Origin: JBHAEC01 sp041855385
GTDB lineage: Bacteria; Bacillota; Negativicutes; Veillonellales; Veillonellaceae
Reading direction: 5' to 3'
Length of the DNA stretch: 64,000 nt
Assembly: GCA_041855385.1 (NCBI GenBank)
Contig: JBHAEC010000028.1
Coordinates: 3,438 to 67,437 of the forward strand
Shown here in pieces: positions 42,673 to 51,669 of the stretch (its first letter is position 1; each line of letters opens with the position of its first letter). Made by a program: the position numbers and the translations under genes. Below the pieces are notes generated by a model that worked only from the letters and a program-made list of their open reading frames with translations, had not been told where the DNA came from and ran no database searches.

Positions 42673-43766
42673 CCGTCTTCCTCTCCAATCTGTTTGGCCG
42701 TTTCACTCATAGCAAGTATCTCTCCGCCTAATGTAGACAGCACGATTCCCACCTTTGCCTGCTGTGCAATGTAGCGCATAGAGCGAAGACTTGCACGCTC
42801 TGCGACCCGCTTATACACGGCTTCTAGGCCTTTTTCCGTAATAATAGGCATAATTGCCTCTGTAGTTTGGCAATCCATTATGCGATGCAAAGTCTCTACA
42901 TCAGCCCCTTCTAAGCCGGCATAGGCTACCATTGTCTCAATACGCCCATCGCTCATCCGATTATGCGTATGAAAACTCCCGCTTGCCAGCTTAACTATCT
43001 TTCCTAAATGGCCGATAACGACGATTTTTTTAAATCCCTCTTTTACGGACTGTTCAAGCATAAATCCCATAAAATTGCTTGTTTCCGCCATTTGTTCTTT
43101 GTTGATTCGCAAAATTTTCTCTGCCAAAGTTTGACCGATACGTCCGGGTACCAAAATAGCCGTTTCATGACCGCAAGCCTTTATAACCTGTAGTTGAGGC
43201 ACCAGAGAGTCCTTGAAAGCTTCTTCACTCATAGGCTTTACAATTCCACTTGTCCCAATGATACCGATACCACCTATAATACCAAGTGTTTCGTTTAAGG
43301 TATGTTTGGCCAGTTCTTCACCGGCAGGAACCGAAACGGTAACCTCCACGCCCTTCCCCTCCGGGCAATACATTTGGTAGACAATATCCATCATCTTCCT
43401 GGGCCCCGGATTAATGGCAGGTTCTCCCGGGGGCAACGCCAATCCCGGTTTCGTTACCCTACCGACCCCCTTACCGGCCCTAAAAACAAGTCCCGGCTCA
43501 TCCAATAGCTTCACCGTTGTTTCTACAGATGTACCATGCGTCACATCCGGATCATCACCGGCATCTTTAATAACTACGGCCTTTGCCATATCTACAGAGA
43601 GAACTTCAACCGCTTTAATAGGTACACGAATAAATTCTCCCTGTGGGTTTTCCACTTCCACCGCGGATGGTTCTTCCTCCGATAATAATGCCATTAAGGC
43701 CGCCTTCATGCCTGCTGTGGCACAGGAACCGGTTGTATAACCACCCTTCATTTCTTTTACATCCAT
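42648..43766 (-). CDS. cbiD: Cobalt-precorrin-5B C1-methyltransferase
   Basis: 372 residues: GGYTTGSCATAGMKAAL at the N-terminus, VIKDAGDDPDVTHGTSVET, GLALPPGEPAINPGPRKMM, GIGIIGTSGIVKPMSEEAF, VVIGHLGKIVKLASGSFHTH. CbiD is specific to the anaerobic, early-cobalt route. It is the first gene of the operon. Its SD GGGAGG is partly within the palindrome TCCCTATAGGGA. Confidence 0.96.
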   Translation of the reverse strand: MDVKEMKGGYTTGSCATAGMKAALMALLSEEEPSAVEVENPQGEFIRVPIKAVEVLSVDMAKAVVIKDAGDDPDVTHGTSVETTVKLLDEPGLVFRAGKGVGRVTKPGLALPPGEPAINPGPRKMMDIVYQMYCPEGKGVEVTVSVPAGEELAKHTLNETLGIIGGIGIIGTSGIVKPMSEEAFKDSLVPQLQVIKACGHETAILVPGRIGQTLAEKILRINKEQMAETSNFMGFMLEQSVKEGFKKIVVIGHLGKIVKLASGSFHTHNRMSDGRIETMVAYAGLEGADVETLHRIMDCQTTEAIMPIITEKGLEAVYKRVAERASLRSMRYIAQQAKVGIVLSTLGGEILAMSETAKQIGEEDGWNIPSTL

Positions 43767-43857
43767 AAATCCTCCCTATAGGGATAAGGGCAGTTAAATA
43801 TATACATGCCCTTTCTCATAAGAGAAACGGTAGCCAATAATCCCGTTCCTCTTTATA
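43767..43857 (-). other. Leader between yajQ and cbiD with three small hairpins
   Basis: Only 91 bp separate yajQ from cbiD. CCGTTCCT/AGGAACGG (43843-43867) spans the yajQ stop; AAGGGCA/TGCCCTT follows; TCCCTATAGGGA overlaps the cbiD SD. None has a T tail. It is too short for a usual cobalamin riboswitch, and no B12-box-like conserved block was seen. Confidence 0.45.
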
Positions 43858-44352
43858 TTAGGAACGGAAATTCACAAATTGAAGTTCCACCGGAAAATCT
43901 TCGCTCTTCAGGAGCTGGATAACAGCTTGTAAATCGTCCTTATCCTTCCCCGTTACGCGTACCTGATCATCCATAATCTGTGTACTTACCTTTAACTTTG
44001 CATTTTTTACTACCTTCACCACATCCTTGGCAACTTCTTTGGAAATGCCTTTTTTTATGGTCACCATTTGACGAACCGTTGCACCGGATGCGGGCTCAAT
44101 TTTTCCGTAATCCAAGTTTTTCAGCGATACATTACGCTTAACCATCTTGCTCTGTAAAATATCGATAACCGCACCAAGTTTGTATTCATCATCAGCCAAC
44201 ACCTTGATACCTGTCCCCTCCAACTCCAGACTGCATTTGCTTCCTCTAAAATCATAGCGAGTGGAAATCTCTTTTTTTGCTTGATTCACTGCGTTATCCA
44301 CTTCCTGCATATTTACTTCAGATACCACGTCGAATGAACAATCCTTAGCCAT
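43858..44352 (-). CDS. yajQ: YajQ family nucleotide-binding protein
   Basis: 164 residues: [45 protein letters not shown]-like [15 protein letters not shown] and [19 protein letters not shown], full match to UPF0234/YajQ. The fold is two ferredoxin-like domains; orthologues bind nucleotides, including c-di-GMP in some bacteria. The ATG at 44352 has GGAGG 5 nt upstream; the longer frame to 44442 is not supported. Confidence 0.95.
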   Translation of the reverse strand: MAKDCSFDVVSEVNMQEVDNAVNQAKKEISTRYDFRGSKCSLELEGTGIKVLADDEYKLGAVIDILQSKMVKRNVSLKNLDYGKIEPASGATVRQMVTIKKGISKEVAKDVVKVVKNAKLKVSTQIMDDQVRVTGKDKDDLQAVIQLLKSEDFPVELQFVNFRS

Positions 44353-44588
44353 ATGTACCTCCATTCTTTGGAATAAGCATTCTTTAATTTTATGACTTAT
44401 CCTCAATCTGTTATGCGAGCTAAAAATCGCTTGCACACACAATTACATTTAGTTTACCATAAAAGTGTTGATTTATAAATATATGTACCTCATCTTTATC
44501 GAAAAAAACGAATATTCTTTTTTATTTTTAACTGTTAACCATACTATGACTTTACAGAGTTTTTTATAAAATAAGGAACACTCCATCC

Positions 44589-45479
44589 ATGATTCACATA
44601 TTGGACCTACTTGTAAAAACCGAACACTCTCGCCAATCCATAGGCAAAACACTGCGTTTGGCAGGCATATCACAAACCATGAGGCGAAGGCTCCGTCGCG
44701 AAGGAATCGTATATATTAATACTCTGCCGGCTAAGTGGGAAACACCTCTTCATGATGGAGACTCCTTGTCCGTATACATTCCTTTTGAGTCTTCCGAAAC
44801 AGTTTCACCTATCTACTCCGGCTATTGTCCGGCAGAAGATATTCTTTTTGAAGATGACTTCCTACTACTTCTAAATAAACCCGCCGGTCTTCTCATGCAT
44901 GCAACCGCCAAAGAAAGAACGGAAACGCTGATACAGTCTCTTCGATACTACTACAAAAAAGAAAATACACCCGTATCTTTACATCCCATTCACCGTCTCG
45001 ACAAAGATACCTCCGGAATTGTTGCCATTGCAAAAACACCACATATACAACACCTTTTCAGCAAAGGTCTGCCCATGCACAAAGTATATCTCGGACTGAC
45101 ATCCGGCCTTTTTCCTTCCCCATATGCATCCATTCGCTGGCCCATCGGTCGAAAAGAAAACAGTATTATTGAGCGAACCTGTACTGCTTTAGGAAAATCG
45201 GCCATTACGGACATAAAAAGAATTAAGGCTAACGAAAATTACTCTTTGCTTCGCTTTGTTCTCCATACGGGGCGAACCCACCAAATTCGCGTTCACTGTG
45301 CGCATCTGGGATTTCCTCTTTTGGGCGACGACTTGTACGGCGGTTCCTCGGAACATATTAAAAGGCAGGCTCTTCACGCCTCTTCCCTAACTTTTATTCA
45401 CCCTATAACAAAGAGAGAAATACACGCTACCGCCCCATTGCCTAAAGATATGGTAAATGTTATGATTAACTTGGATTAG
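44589..45479 (+). CDS. RluA family RNA pseudouridine synthase
   Basis: 296 residues. An N-terminal S4-like part (GKTLRLAGISQTMRRRLRRE) precedes the catalytic domain with HRLDKDTSGIVAIAKT (catalytic Asp), HMKVYLG-like MHKVYLGLTSG, RTHQIRVHCAHLGFPLLGD and ALHASSLTFIHP. It isomerises uridine in rRNA or tRNA; the site is unknown. SD AAGGA is weak and rather far from the ATG. Divergent from yajQ. Confidence 0.93.
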   Translation: MIHILDLLVKTEHSRQSIGKTLRLAGISQTMRRRLRREGIVYINTLPAKWETPLHDGDSLSVYIPFESSETVSPIYSGYCPAEDILFEDDFLLLLNKPAGLLMHATAKERTETLIQSLRYYYKKENTPVSLHPIHRLDKDTSGIVAIAKTPHIQHLFSKGLPMHKVYLGLTSGLFPSPYASIRWPIGRKENSIIERTCTALGKSAITDIKRIKANENYSLLRFVLHTGRTHQIRVHCAHLGFPLLGDDLYGGSSEHIKRQALHASSLTFIHPITKREIHATAPLPKDMVNVMINLD

Positions 45480-45582
45480 TCTCTGCTTGTCCGAATCATT
45501 ATACGTTCACAAAAAAAGTCTAATACGTTGTATGATATTATGCGGATGAGCTATTAAACGATATATCACAAGGAGGAGTATT

Positions 45583-46515
45583 ATGCCATTAGTAACAAGT
45601 ACGGAGATGTTTAAAAAAGCATACGAAGGCAAATATGCTATCGGCGCCTTCAATGTAAACAACATGGAAATTATTCAAGGCATCGTAGATGCCGCCAAGG
45701 AAGAAAAATCCCCTCTTATCTTACAAGTATCTGCCGGAGCTCGTAAGTATGCCAAGCATATATACTTGGTCAAACTGGTAGAAGCCGCTTTGGAAGATTC
45801 CGGCGATCTACCTATTTGTCTACACCTTGACCATGGCGAGGATTTTGAAATATGCAAATCTTGCGTAGACGGAGGCTTTACATCTGTCATGATTGACGGC
45901 TCTAAGCATCCTTTTGAAGAAAATATCGCCCTTACCAAAAAAGTAGTAGAGTATGCCCATGCTCACGGCGTTGTGGTAGAAGCCGAGCTCGGTCGCTTGG
46001 CAGGCGTAGAAGATGCTGTCAGCGTGAGCGAAAAAGACGCTATTTTTACCGATCCTGATCAAGCCGTAGAGTTTGTAGAGCGTACGGGCGTCGACTCCCT
46101 AGCCATCGCTATCGGAACCAGCCACGGAGCCTATAAATTTAAAGGAACTCCATACCTCGACTTCGAGAGATTGGAAAAAATCAGCAAATTGCTTCCTGAT
46201 TTTCCTCTTGTTTTGCACGGTGCTTCTACGGTACTTCCGGAATTTGTAAAAAAATGTAACGACTTTGGCGGCAACATCCCCGGAGCGCAAGGCGTTCCCG
46301 AAGATATGCTCCTAAAAGCCGGAACAATGGGAGTATGCAAGATCAATATTGATACGGATCTCCGATTGGCTATGACTGCATCTATCCGTGAGTACCTGGT
46401 AAACAATCCTGCCGAATTTGACCCTCGTAAGTATCTTGGTCCGGCCCGCGATGCCATAAAAGGTATGGTTTCTCACAAAATCAAAAATGTGCTGAACTCT
46501 TCCAACCGGATTTAA
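45583..46515 (+). CDS. fba: Class II fructose-1,6-bisphosphate aldolase
   Basis: 310 residues. Zinc-binding and active-site motifs: LHLDHGEDFEICKSC (His/Asp, about 80-94), VEAELGRLAGVED (Glu and His-like ligands), AIAIGTSHGAYKF (His about 180) and LVLHGASTVL (His about 210), GVCKINIDTDLRLA at the end. It splits fructose 1,6-bisphosphate in glycolysis. AAGGAGGAG lies 6 nt before the ATG. It is monocistronic, ended by the compound terminator at 46548-46624. Confidence 0.97.
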   Translation: MPLVTSTEMFKKAYEGKYAIGAFNVNNMEIIQGIVDAAKEEKSPLILQVSAGARKYAKHIYLVKLVEAALEDSGDLPICLHLDHGEDFEICKSCVDGGFTSVMIDGSKHPFEENIALTKKVVEYAHAHGVVVEAELGRLAGVEDAVSVSEKDAIFTDPDQAVEFVERTGVDSLAIAIGTSHGAYKFKGTPYLDFERLEKISKLLPDFPLVLHGASTVLPEFVKKCNDFGGNIPGAQGVPEDMLLKAGTMGVCKINIDTDLRLAMTASIREYLVNNPAEFDPRKYLGPARDAIKGMVSHKIKNVLNSSNRI

Positions 46516-46547
46516 TAGGTAAGAAAAGTAATTAGTATCTCATATAT

Positions 46548-46624
46548 AAAAGAGCTCCTTTCCGGGCAAATCGCTTTCTCCAAAGCAAGCTTTACTCCCC
46601 GGCACAAGAAGCTCTTTTTATTTT
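46548..46624 (+). terminator. Long compound terminator after fba
   Basis: Outer stem AAAAGAGCT/AGCTCTTTT (46548-46556 with 46610-46618), middle CCGGG/CCCGG (46562-46566 with 46598-46602), tip GCTTT/AAAGC (46573-46577 with 46582-46586), then TTTTTATTTT. Same layout as the element at 35103-35185. Confidence 0.75.
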
Positions 46625-46685
46625 ATTCTCTAAAAGAAGTATGGTAGAATAAGGTATTAAACGAGGTATTTGTTTAGGAGCATAT

Positions 46686-48254
46686 ATGGTCAATCGATTT
46701 TTACAGGGAACCTTCATCCTGACCGTTGCCGGCTTTATTGTAAAAGCCATCGGCAGCATCAATTGGATCCTACTTTCCCGTATCCTTGGCGGAGAAGGAA
46801 TTGGCATATACCAAATGGCCTTTCCCATCTACCTGTTGGCCCTCAATGTGTCCAGTGCCGGCATTCCAGTAGCAATTTCCATTGTGACAGCCGAGAAAAT
46901 TGCCCACAGTGACTATCGGGGAGCTCAACGAGTTTTTAAAATCTCATTTTCTTTATTATGCGCTACAGGCTTTTTCTTCAGCGTACTTATGTACCTTGTA
47001 GCTCATTGGCTGATCTCTTCCCAGATCATTTTAGAGTCCCGCGCGTACTATTCCCTATTGGCACTCTGCCCGGCTATTTTTTTGGTTACCTTGCTCTCTT
47101 GTTTTCGAGGATATCTGCAAGGTTGGCAACAAATGGCCCCTACGGCGATTAGTCAAATTGCAGAGCAGATAGTCCGTGTTATTGTTATGCTGGCAGGAGC
47201 CGCTTATCTATTACCTCATGGTCTGGCTTATGCGGCAGGAGGTGCCAGCATGGGCGCCGGTGCCGGTGCACTGGTTGCACTGTTTGTATTATTCTACTTT
47301 TACAGAAAACTTCCCGCCATTCCAAGCGAGACACACTTCAAATATCCCCAAGAGTCGACGAGAACCATAATTAAAAAGCTTATTAAGTTGGCCATTCCCA
47401 TATCGTTAGCGAGTATCCTTCTTCCTTTCGTTTCCAATTTAGATCTCCTAATTGTACCTCGCAGACTGGAAGCAGCAGGCTTTTCAACCTCCGAAGCAAC
47501 GGAACTGTTCGGTTATCTTACGGGCATGGCAGTACCTCTCGTCAATTTAGCCACTATTTTAACTGCTTCCTTGGCTACCAGCTTGGTTCCCGCCATTTCC
47601 GATGCCCTCTCTAGAGACGATAAGGACAGCATTTATTTTCGCGTATCCGGCGCCATGAGACTTACCTTCATGGCTACCGTTCCGTTCAGTATTATGCTCT
47701 ATGTACTGGCAGAACCCATTGTTACACTTATCTACAACGCTCCAAAAGCTGCTGTGCCGACACAAACACTGGCCGTAGCCATTTTCTTCCTCGGCCTCCA
47801 TCAAGTAACAACAGGCATATTACAGGGTCTTGGAAAACCGTCTATCCCCGTTATTAATATGGCTTTAGCCGCGGCGATTAAAGTATTTCTCAACTGGAAC
47901 TTAACAGCTTTGCCGTGGCTCGGCATCACCGGTGCAGCCTACGCAACGGTAGCCGATATCGGTTTTGCCGCTTTGCTGAATCTATTTTTTGTCAAAAAGT
48001 ATTCAGGCTATTTTTTAGATTTTTCCATTCTCTGGAAAAATATTATCAGTGCCTCTATCATGGGAATTTCCATGTTCAAATTCCACGCTTTAGCAGCGCC
48101 TCTTCTTCCGTCTTTTTTATCCTTTCTTGTAACAGCATTTCTCGGCTCCGTCATCTACATAGCTTTAATGGTAATTTTCAAGGGATTGACGCGACGAGAC
48201 GGAGAACGCATTCCCATATTAAAAAGATGGTTAACAAAGCAGGATGGCAGATAA
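46686..48254 (+). CDS. Lipid-linked oligosaccharide flippase, SpoVB/MurJ-like (MVF superfamily)
   Basis: 522 residues, about 14 TM helices. The start (MVNRFLQGTFILTVAGFIVK, ILGGEGIGIYQMAFPIY) and SCFRGYLQGWQQMAPTAISQ, with the QGxxxMxPTAxSQxxEQ pattern, are typical of the SpoVB/YtgP group of polysaccharide and lipid II flippases. It probably flips lipid II or another undecaprenyl-linked sugar. GGAG lies 5 nt before the ATG and an extended -10 (TGGTAGAAT) lies about 35 bp upstream. Confidence 0.9.
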   Translation: MVNRFLQGTFILTVAGFIVKAIGSINWILLSRILGGEGIGIYQMAFPIYLLALNVSSAGIPVAISIVTAEKIAHSDYRGAQRVFKISFSLLCATGFFFSVLMYLVAHWLISSQIILESRAYYSLLALCPAIFLVTLLSCFRGYLQGWQQMAPTAISQIAEQIVRVIVMLAGAAYLLPHGLAYAAGGASMGAGAGALVALFVLFYFYRKLPAIPSETHFKYPQESTRTIIKKLIKLAIPISLASILLPFVSNLDLLIVPRRLEAAGFSTSEATELFGYLTGMAVPLVNLATILTASLATSLVPAISDALSRDDKDSIYFRVSGAMRLTFMATVPFSIMLYVLAEPIVTLIYNAPKAAVPTQTLAVAIFFLGLHQVTTGILQGLGKPSIPVINMALAAAIKVFLNWNLTALPWLGITGAAYATVADIGFAALLNLFFVKKYSGYFLDFSILWKNIISASIMGISMFKFHALAAPLLPSFLSFLVTAFLGSVIYIALMVIFKGLTRRDGERIPILKRWLTKQDGR

Positions 48255-48272
48255 TCTTACAAAATCATATAT

Positions 48273-48319
48273 AAAAAGAGCAGGCACATGTAATTTCATC
48301 GCATGTTCCTGCTCTTTTT
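48273..48319 (+). terminator. Terminator after the flippase gene
   Basis: AAAAAGAGCAGG/CCTGCTCTTTTT plus ACATG/CATGT, T5 on both sides, so usable in either direction; GH2 on the other strand ends about 100 bp away. Confidence 0.85.
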
Positions 48320-48415
48320 GTAAAACATTTTTTGATATATTTTATCTACTCTATAGTTTGTATCGAATTCACCGCGATTTACTTAATAAAACAAAGTAAT
48401 AACTCCATAGAACTT

Positions 48416-50185
48416 TTATTCTCGACCGTTAACTCTAAAAGCCGTCATCATGAGATCGCTTTTTTTACGACCTCTAAGCCAACGATCTTTTATGGTCTCC
48501 ACAATGCTTGTCGGTTCATGGAGGGAATTTAAAATACCTCCATACTTACAACCCCCCTCTCCTCCATCGTAGGGGGCATAATCAATATAGTTCCACACTA
48601 TCTCACCCTGCACCATAGAAAGCCTGTCAAACAGCCCGTGATAAGCACGGAAGCATTTCCTCTGGTAAAAAGGACTACCCTTTACCATGCGCATCGACTC
48701 ACTTCCCACAACAGACTCCCCATAAGATGCAAGAATAATAGCCTTGTCCGGATACGCTTTTGCCCATGCCTGTATTTTTTGCGCCAGCATTTTTTCAATC
48801 TCTTCTTCTCTGCCAAAATGTGCTCCATGTAAGGCAAGTACATCACAAAGTCCGGCTCCGTTTTCCTCTTCGGGGCCTCGCTTTCCATCCCAAGTATAAA
48901 AAACCGGTCGTGACTGTAAATCATAGCGTTTCATTTCCGCCATAACTTTTTCCAGCTTAGGCACATACTCCTCTGTAAGCTGCAACTCTTCGCCCGCACT
49001 CCACATGATGACGGACGCACGGTTCTTGTCTCTTCTCACCATGGATTTTCCCAGTTCTTCATGTAAAGATGCCAGTTCATCAAGCCCGAATGTATACTCC
49101 TCTGTCAAAAGATTAGCCACCGGCAATTCCTGAATTGCCAAAATCCCTTCCCTATCCAGTACATCTAACAGCCTTTCATCAAAAGGGCAAGCACCGCTAC
49201 TAACAACAACGCCTCCTATATGTTTAAGGAACTTCACATCCTTTGTTAAAGAGGCAATATCTGCTACACCGCGTCCACTCTCCAGACCATGTTTCCACAT
49301 AACGCCTTTTAGATATATTTCCTCGCCATTTAGATAAAAACGCCCTTCCCTAACAGTAAATGTACGAAGCCCTACCTGCTGAGAGTAGGCATCAATCTTT
49401 TTCCCCAGTCGGCTGACCTCGAGCTCCAAGGTGTACTGATAACCGTCTCCCAAACTCCAGAGGTGAGGCTGCTCTACCATAAGCGTTGCATTACCTCCCA
49501 CCGCAGTTGCCACGATACGGCCGCTTTGTTCTCGTAATGTGGCCGTCACAAGGCAATTGCCTCGAACCACAGCTACATAATGAAGTTCAGCTCTATCCTG
49601 TGTAGCCATTACCGTTTCAACAGCCAAATCCACAATTCCCATATCCGGCTTGGAAAAAATATGCACTTTCCCCATTAAGCCACTGTAGGGGTATATATTT
49701 CGATTCGGATGTAATGTTTTTTTGCCAAATTCATCTTCTGTTACCGTACCTAAAGGCAATGTGCGATCAGATAGTTCATTATTTACCACAATGGTTATAG
49801 TGTTCTCTTCTCCATACCGAATATGCCGGGTAATATCAAATACCGCCGGCATATATCCCATCTCCTGTTTTCCCGCCTCGATACCATTAATATAAACTTT
49901 GCTTCGATAAAGAGCTTGGTCTATGCGCAAATATACTTCTTCACCCATCCATTCCTTTCGGATAAAAATCGATCGCTCATACCAAATGTTTCCGCAGAAT
50001 TCCCCCTCTTCACCAAAAAAGAATTCATTAAAGCTTGATGGTATGGGCAAAATAAAATCCCTAGGAATTTTATTTTCCCAACCGGAAGCATTCCCCTTTT
50101 CAAGTGCCACATACCAATAGCCGGATAAATCCAAATGGTGTCGAAATGCATTTTCTACCGGATACAAAATGTCCATATCAGCCAT
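48416..50185 (-). CDS. GH2 beta-glucuronidase-like protein with altered catalytic residues
   Basis: About 589 residues, the size of UidA. Domains: jelly-roll (about 15-180, FNEFFFGEEGEFCGNIWYER), immunoglobulin-like (about 185-280), and TIM barrel from QQVGLRTFTVREGRFYLNGE to the end. C-terminal HGLFDRLSMVQGEIVWNYID matches the same part of E. coli UidA. The acid/base segment reads MWSAGEELQ where UidA has MWSIANEPD: a Glu remains but the Asn is lost. At the nucleophile the family TEYG is ASYG (Ser near residue 490). The glucuronate-binding NKK segment is also missing (GGILNSLHEPTS). It may be inactive or changed in mechanism. I start at the second ATG (50185), 10 nt after GGGAGG. No signal peptide, so cytoplasmic. 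Confidence 0.8.
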   Translation of the reverse strand: MADMDILYPVENAFRHHLDLSGYWYVALEKGNASGWENKIPRDFILPIPSSFNEFFFGEEGEFCGNIWYERSIFIRKEWMGEEVYLRIDQALYRSKVYINGIEAGKQEMGYMPAVFDITRHIRYGEENTITIVVNNELSDRTLPLGTVTEDEFGKKTLHPNRNIYPYSGLMGKVHIFSKPDMGIVDLAVETVMATQDRAELHYVAVVRGNCLVTATLREQSGRIVATAVGGNATLMVEQPHLWSLGDGYQYTLELEVSRLGKKIDAYSQQVGLRTFTVREGRFYLNGEEIYLKGVMWKHGLESGRGVADIASLTKDVKFLKHIGGVVVSSGACPFDERLLDVLDREGILAIQELPVANLLTEEYTFGLDELASLHEELGKSMVRRDKNRASVIMWSAGEELQLTEEYVPKLEKVMAEMKRYDLQSRPVFYTWDGKRGPEEENGAGLCDVLALHGAHFGREEEIEKMLAQKIQAWAKAYPDKAIILASYGESVVGSESMRMVKGSPFYQRKCFRAYHGLFDRLSMVQGEIVWNYIDYAPYDGGEGGCKYGGILNSLHEPTSIVETIKDRWLRGRKKSDLMMTAFRVNGRE

Positions 50186-50211
50186 TACAGTCATACCTCC
50201 CTAATGGTACT

Positions 50212-50220
50212 AGTATAACA
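50212..50220 (-). promoter_or_regulatory. Extended -10 promoter of the GH2 gene
   Basis: TGTTATACT on the minus strand (TGn plus TATACT), about 27 bp before the ATG; the -35 is weak (TATTGT or TTGTTT). Confidence 0.5.
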
Positions 50221-50255
50221 CGGATACCGGAGAAACAATAGATAAAAGGGATGAT

Positions 50256-50299
50256 AAAAGCACTCTCACGAATTTTAAAATCCGGTGAGAGTGCTTTTT
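50256..50299 (-). terminator. Terminator after yebC
   Basis: 14-bp stem AAAAGCACTCTCAC/GTGAGAGTGCTTTT, 15-nt loop, T4 on the minus strand (T5 on the plus strand), directly after the yebC stop. Confidence 0.85.
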
Positions 50300-50301
50300 G
50301 T

Positions 50302-51036
50302 CTACTCCTCCTCATCAGGAAGTTCTACATTACTATATACATCCTGTACATCGTCTAAATCTTCCAGTGCATCTATAAGTTTTTGCATCTTCACAGCATC
50401 CTCTCCGGAAAGAGCAATGGTTGTATCCGGTACCATCGTTATCTTGCTGACGATAGTTTCTACCCGATTATCTTCTAAGGCTTTTTCAACACCATCATAC
50501 GCGTCAGTAGAAGTATAAATGACGAACTCTTCTCCTTCCGCTTTCATATCTTCCGCTCCCGCATCTAAAGCGAGGAGCATAAGCTCTTCTTCATTTACGC
50601 TCTCCGCCTCAATAACAAAAACGCCCTTTCGGTTAAACATCCATGCCACACAACCTGATTCGCCGAGATTACCACCATGTTTTGTAAAAGCATGGCGCAC
50701 ATCGGCAGCCGCACGATTACGGTTATCCGTCATAACATCTACGGTTACCGCTACACCGCCGGGGCCATAGCCTTCATAGGTAATCTCTTCATAATTGGCC
50801 CCTTCCGTAGTACCCAATCCCTTTTGTATGGCGCGCTGAATATTATCCTTGGGAATATTGTTTTCTCTCGCCTTCTGAAGCGCCAGCTTTAGGCGCATAT
50901 TGCCGATAGGATCACTACCTCCCATACGAACGGCTACGGTAATTTCGCGACCTATTTTTGTGGTAATTTTAGCCTTAACCGCATCCATTTTTCCTTTTTT
51001 ATGCTTAATATTAGCCCATTTTGAATGTCCTGCCAT
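50302..51036 (-). CDS. yebC: YebC/PmpR family protein (TACO1-like)
   Basis: 244 residues: MAGHSKWANIKHKKGKMDAV, GGSDPIGNMRLKLALQKAR, YEGYGPGGVAVTVDVMTDNR, RHAFTKHGGNLGESGCVAWM and a C-terminal acidic end. First described as transcription regulators; later work links YebC to translation of polyproline stretches. The ATG at 51036 has AAGGAGG upstream; a longer frame up to 51168 overlaps the methyltransferase gene and is not supported. Last gene before a terminator. Confidence 0.95.
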   Translation of the reverse strand: MAGHSKWANIKHKKGKMDAVKAKITTKIGREITVAVRMGGSDPIGNMRLKLALQKARENNIPKDNIQRAIQKGLGTTEGANYEEITYEGYGPGGVAVTVDVMTDNRNRAAADVRHAFTKHGGNLGESGCVAWMFNRKGVFVIEAESVNEEELMLLALDAGAEDMKAEGEEFVIYTSTDAYDGVEKALEDNRVETIVSKITMVPDTTIALSGEDAVKMQKLIDALEDLDDVQDVYSNVELPDEEE

Positions 51037-51052
51037 AGGAACCTCCTTATTG

Positions 51053-51625
51053 TTATTTTTTCCACCACATTTCGCCGCGCAATCGATCCAAAATGATGGA
51101 CACTGCAGAGCGAACGGACAAGTGGTTATATGAGCCCCATCCGTGAATAGGCTCCAAAATATAGTCAAAACATTTCATCGTCTCTTCCGTCATACCATAG
51201 CCTGTACCAAATAAAATTAGCACAGGTATATTCTCTTCATCAATTCTCTTTCGAAGAAAGGAATATGTTACCGTATTATCGTAAGTTCTGGCGTCCGTGG
51301 TTACAATAATTGGCTTTCTTCCCTCCAGCTGTTTGATTTCTTCGATAGCCTCTGAAATGGAATCAATGAGAATTACCTCCTCAAAGGCTTCTTTACGATC
51401 CGGATTATAGGAGCTTCCAAATCCCGTCCGCCAATGTTCCATAACCTTTTTTACAAGCGCTTTCTGCGCCTCAATATTGTGAATAATATAATAGCGGGTA
51501 ACACCGTAGGTTTTTGCCGCTCTGGCAATATCATGCACATCATAATTGGTAATAGCTGTCGTTATTATTTCCTTGTGCTTATTGTAAATTGGAAAATGCA
51601 CCAATCCAATGTATATGCCTGCCAT
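51053..51625 (-). CDS. SPOUT-like RNA methyltransferase (PF09936 type)
   Basis: 190 residues: GIYIGLVHFPIYNKHKEIIT, VTRYYIIHNIEAQKALVKKV, GFGSSYNPDRKEAF and a C-terminal knot-like region (VLILFGTGYGMTEETM, LEPIHGWGSYNHLSVRSAVS). This fits the predicted RNA methyltransferase domain found next to trmD in many Firmicutes and Thermotogae. Target unknown. 44 bp after trmD, 16 bp before yebC. Confidence 0.82.
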   Translation of the reverse strand: MAGIYIGLVHFPIYNKHKEIITTAITNYDVHDIARAAKTYGVTRYYIIHNIEAQKALVKKVMEHWRTGFGSSYNPDRKEAFEEVILIDSISEAIEEIKQLEGRKPIIVTTDARTYDNTVTYSFLRKRIDEENIPVLILFGTGYGMTEETMKCFDYILEPIHGWGSYNHLSVRSAVSIILDRLRGEMWWKK

Positions 51626-51669
51626 ATAAATTCCCCTATTTTCGGTTAGTTTAGCCTATACAAAACGTT

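Noticed and set aside
43767..43857. Possible cobalamin riboswitch before cbiD
   Set aside because: The region is too short and lacks the conserved core; only small hairpins are seen.
51037..51168. N-terminal extension of YebC
   Set aside because: Overlaps the neighbouring methyltransferase gene; the family starts at MAGHSKWANIKHKK with a strong SD.
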